Positions 63,459 to 64,000 of a DNA stretch of 64,000 nt are shown here, piece after piece (positions within the stretch are counted from its first letter, which is position 1; every line of letters begins with the position of its first letter). The notes below the pieces were generated by a model. It saw nothing but the letters and a program-made list of their open reading frames with translations. It ran no database searches and had not been told where the DNA came from. A program made the position numbers and the translations under genes. Source of the stretch: Sphaerisporangium album (GTDB taxonomy: Bacteria > Actinomycetota > Actinomycetes > Streptosporangiales > Streptosporangiaceae); the NCBI RefSeq assembly GCF_003323745.1, contig NZ_QOIL01000006.1, positions 62,001-126,000 of the forward strand. Direction: 5' to 3'.

Positions 63459-63861
63459 CTCTTTGTCGGGGGACAAAAGTGCACCTACCCATCCATGTGT
63501 GATCGTTTGATGAGATCGCTTCGCGCACCTAACGGATTCGTTCACCGGAGCTGTGAGCACAGAGTGTTTTCGATTCGCCACAGATCGTAGTCGCGCTTTG
63601 GCACGCTTGCAGGGCGAAGTTCGAAAGTCGCCGGCGAATTCTTCGTCCGGGCGTAAAAGAAGGAAGGGCGGCGCAGGAGGGAGTGACCATCAATAGACAG
63701 AAAGCCGACTCCGGGAAGGCCCTAGAAACACGCCGACCCTCGGCGGTGTTCCGCCGAGGGCCTTTGGCTATTTCGTCTCCGGCGCCCGCAGGCGCCGTTT
63801 TACGTCCATGGAATTCGTGCGGCGGAGGTCGTCGAGAGTCGCCGGCCTTCGCCACTCGGGG
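63459..63861. other. Intergenic region upstream of the XRE gene
   Basis: This 403-base gap holds the XRE promoter and a terminator (63737-63760). A GTG with AGGAGG upstream (near 63683) opens a plus-strand frame running into the hairpin, but the peptide has no recognisable content. Confidence 0.45.
63737..63760. terminator. Terminator hairpin
   Basis: A perfect 10-bp stem (CCCTCGGCGG / CCGCCGAGGG) with loop TGTT is followed on the plus strand by CCTTTGG. It may terminate the SRPBCC transcript (minus) or a plus-strand transcript. Confidence 0.7.
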
Positions 63862-64000
63862 TCAGGCGGCGGCGCTCAGGGACTCGCCGGTTTCCAGCAC
63901 CGTCTTCAGGCCGCTGAGGACCAGCATCCAGCCCTCGCCGGAGACCTTCTCGGCGGTGATCGGGGCGCCTTCGAGCCTGTCGTGGGTGACGGTGAGCTTG
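63862..64000 (-). CDS. SRPBCC (AHSA1-like) protein, N-terminus outside window
   Basis: The last 45 codons of a minus-strand gene are visible. They read KLTVTHDRLEGAP...VSGEGWMLVLSGLKTVLETGE and end LSAA-stop. The GWxxxLxxLKxxLETGE ending is typical of AHSA1/SRPBCC ligand-binding proteins. In actinobacteria these are often encoded beside an ArsR regulator, which would lie outside the window. Confidence 0.8.
   Translation of the reverse strand, partial: KLTVTHDRLEGAPITAEKVSGEGWMLVLSGLKTVLETGESLSAAA

Noticed and set aside
63683-63760. Leader peptide with attenuator before the plus strand
   Set aside because: The short frame has no run of a regulatory amino acid and no downstream plus-strand gene to control.

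Overview
The window is high-GC actinobacterial chromosome. It carries conservons (CvnABCD operons), a WhiJ-type XRE/DUF397 pair, an F420-type LLM oxidoreductase and a GlnR-like operator. These suggest a spore-forming, filamentous actinomycete, perhaps of the Streptosporangiaceae or Thermomonosporaceae. That placement is inferred from gene content only.

Layout. 1-2515 (minus): end of the khpA-rpsP-ffh translation and secretion block. 2633-7122, 12052-16802 and 26800-31409 (all minus): three complete conservons (sensor kinase-like CvnA, Roadblock CvnB, DUF742 CvnC, GTPase CvnD) with translationally coupled genes, a shared upstream motif and tracts of identical DNA. Between them lie an NMT1/SsuA-type ABC importer with an O-methyltransferase (7567-12017), an aldehyde dehydrogenase, a macrolide-type glycosyltransferase with a divergent TetR regulator, a polyamine-type ABC importer, and a divergent sugar/glucosamine kinase-like gene with a SIS protein (16997-26753). 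31584-35750: glnD, glnK and amtB with a GlnR-like operator. 35965-39722: a group 2 sigma factor, hutF, an SDR and a hypothetical gene.

39762-48261 is the most unusual part. A PadR-controlled DrrAB-like exporter has its ATPase gene cut exactly inside the Walker A motif by a ~6.0-kb element with perfect 19-bp inverted repeats and a probable 3-bp AAG duplication. Joining the flanks restores the frame. The element carries a radical SAM protein, a PCMT-like methyltransferase, an unknown HTH protein, a HATPase regulator, an XRE/DUF5753 regulator and a DUF397 protein, with iteron-like repeats near its left end. No transposase was recognised. It could be a mobile regulatory or RiPP-like cassette.

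48316-53725: an RpiR regulator, an LLM oxidoreductase, a MerR regulator, an esterase, a CsbD-like protein and a membrane protein. 53882-62302 looks like one metabolic route. A FadR-type regulator, a glutamine synthetase-like gamma-glutamyl ligase, an aldehyde dehydrogenase, an SDR and a gamma-glutamyl hydrolase lead directly into a tandem glycine riboswitch, gcvT, gcvH and serine dehydratase. This order fits oxidation of a small amine such as ethanolamine to glycine, then one-carbon units and pyruvate. The window ends with a second XRE/DUF397 pair, a terminator and a partial SRPBCC gene.
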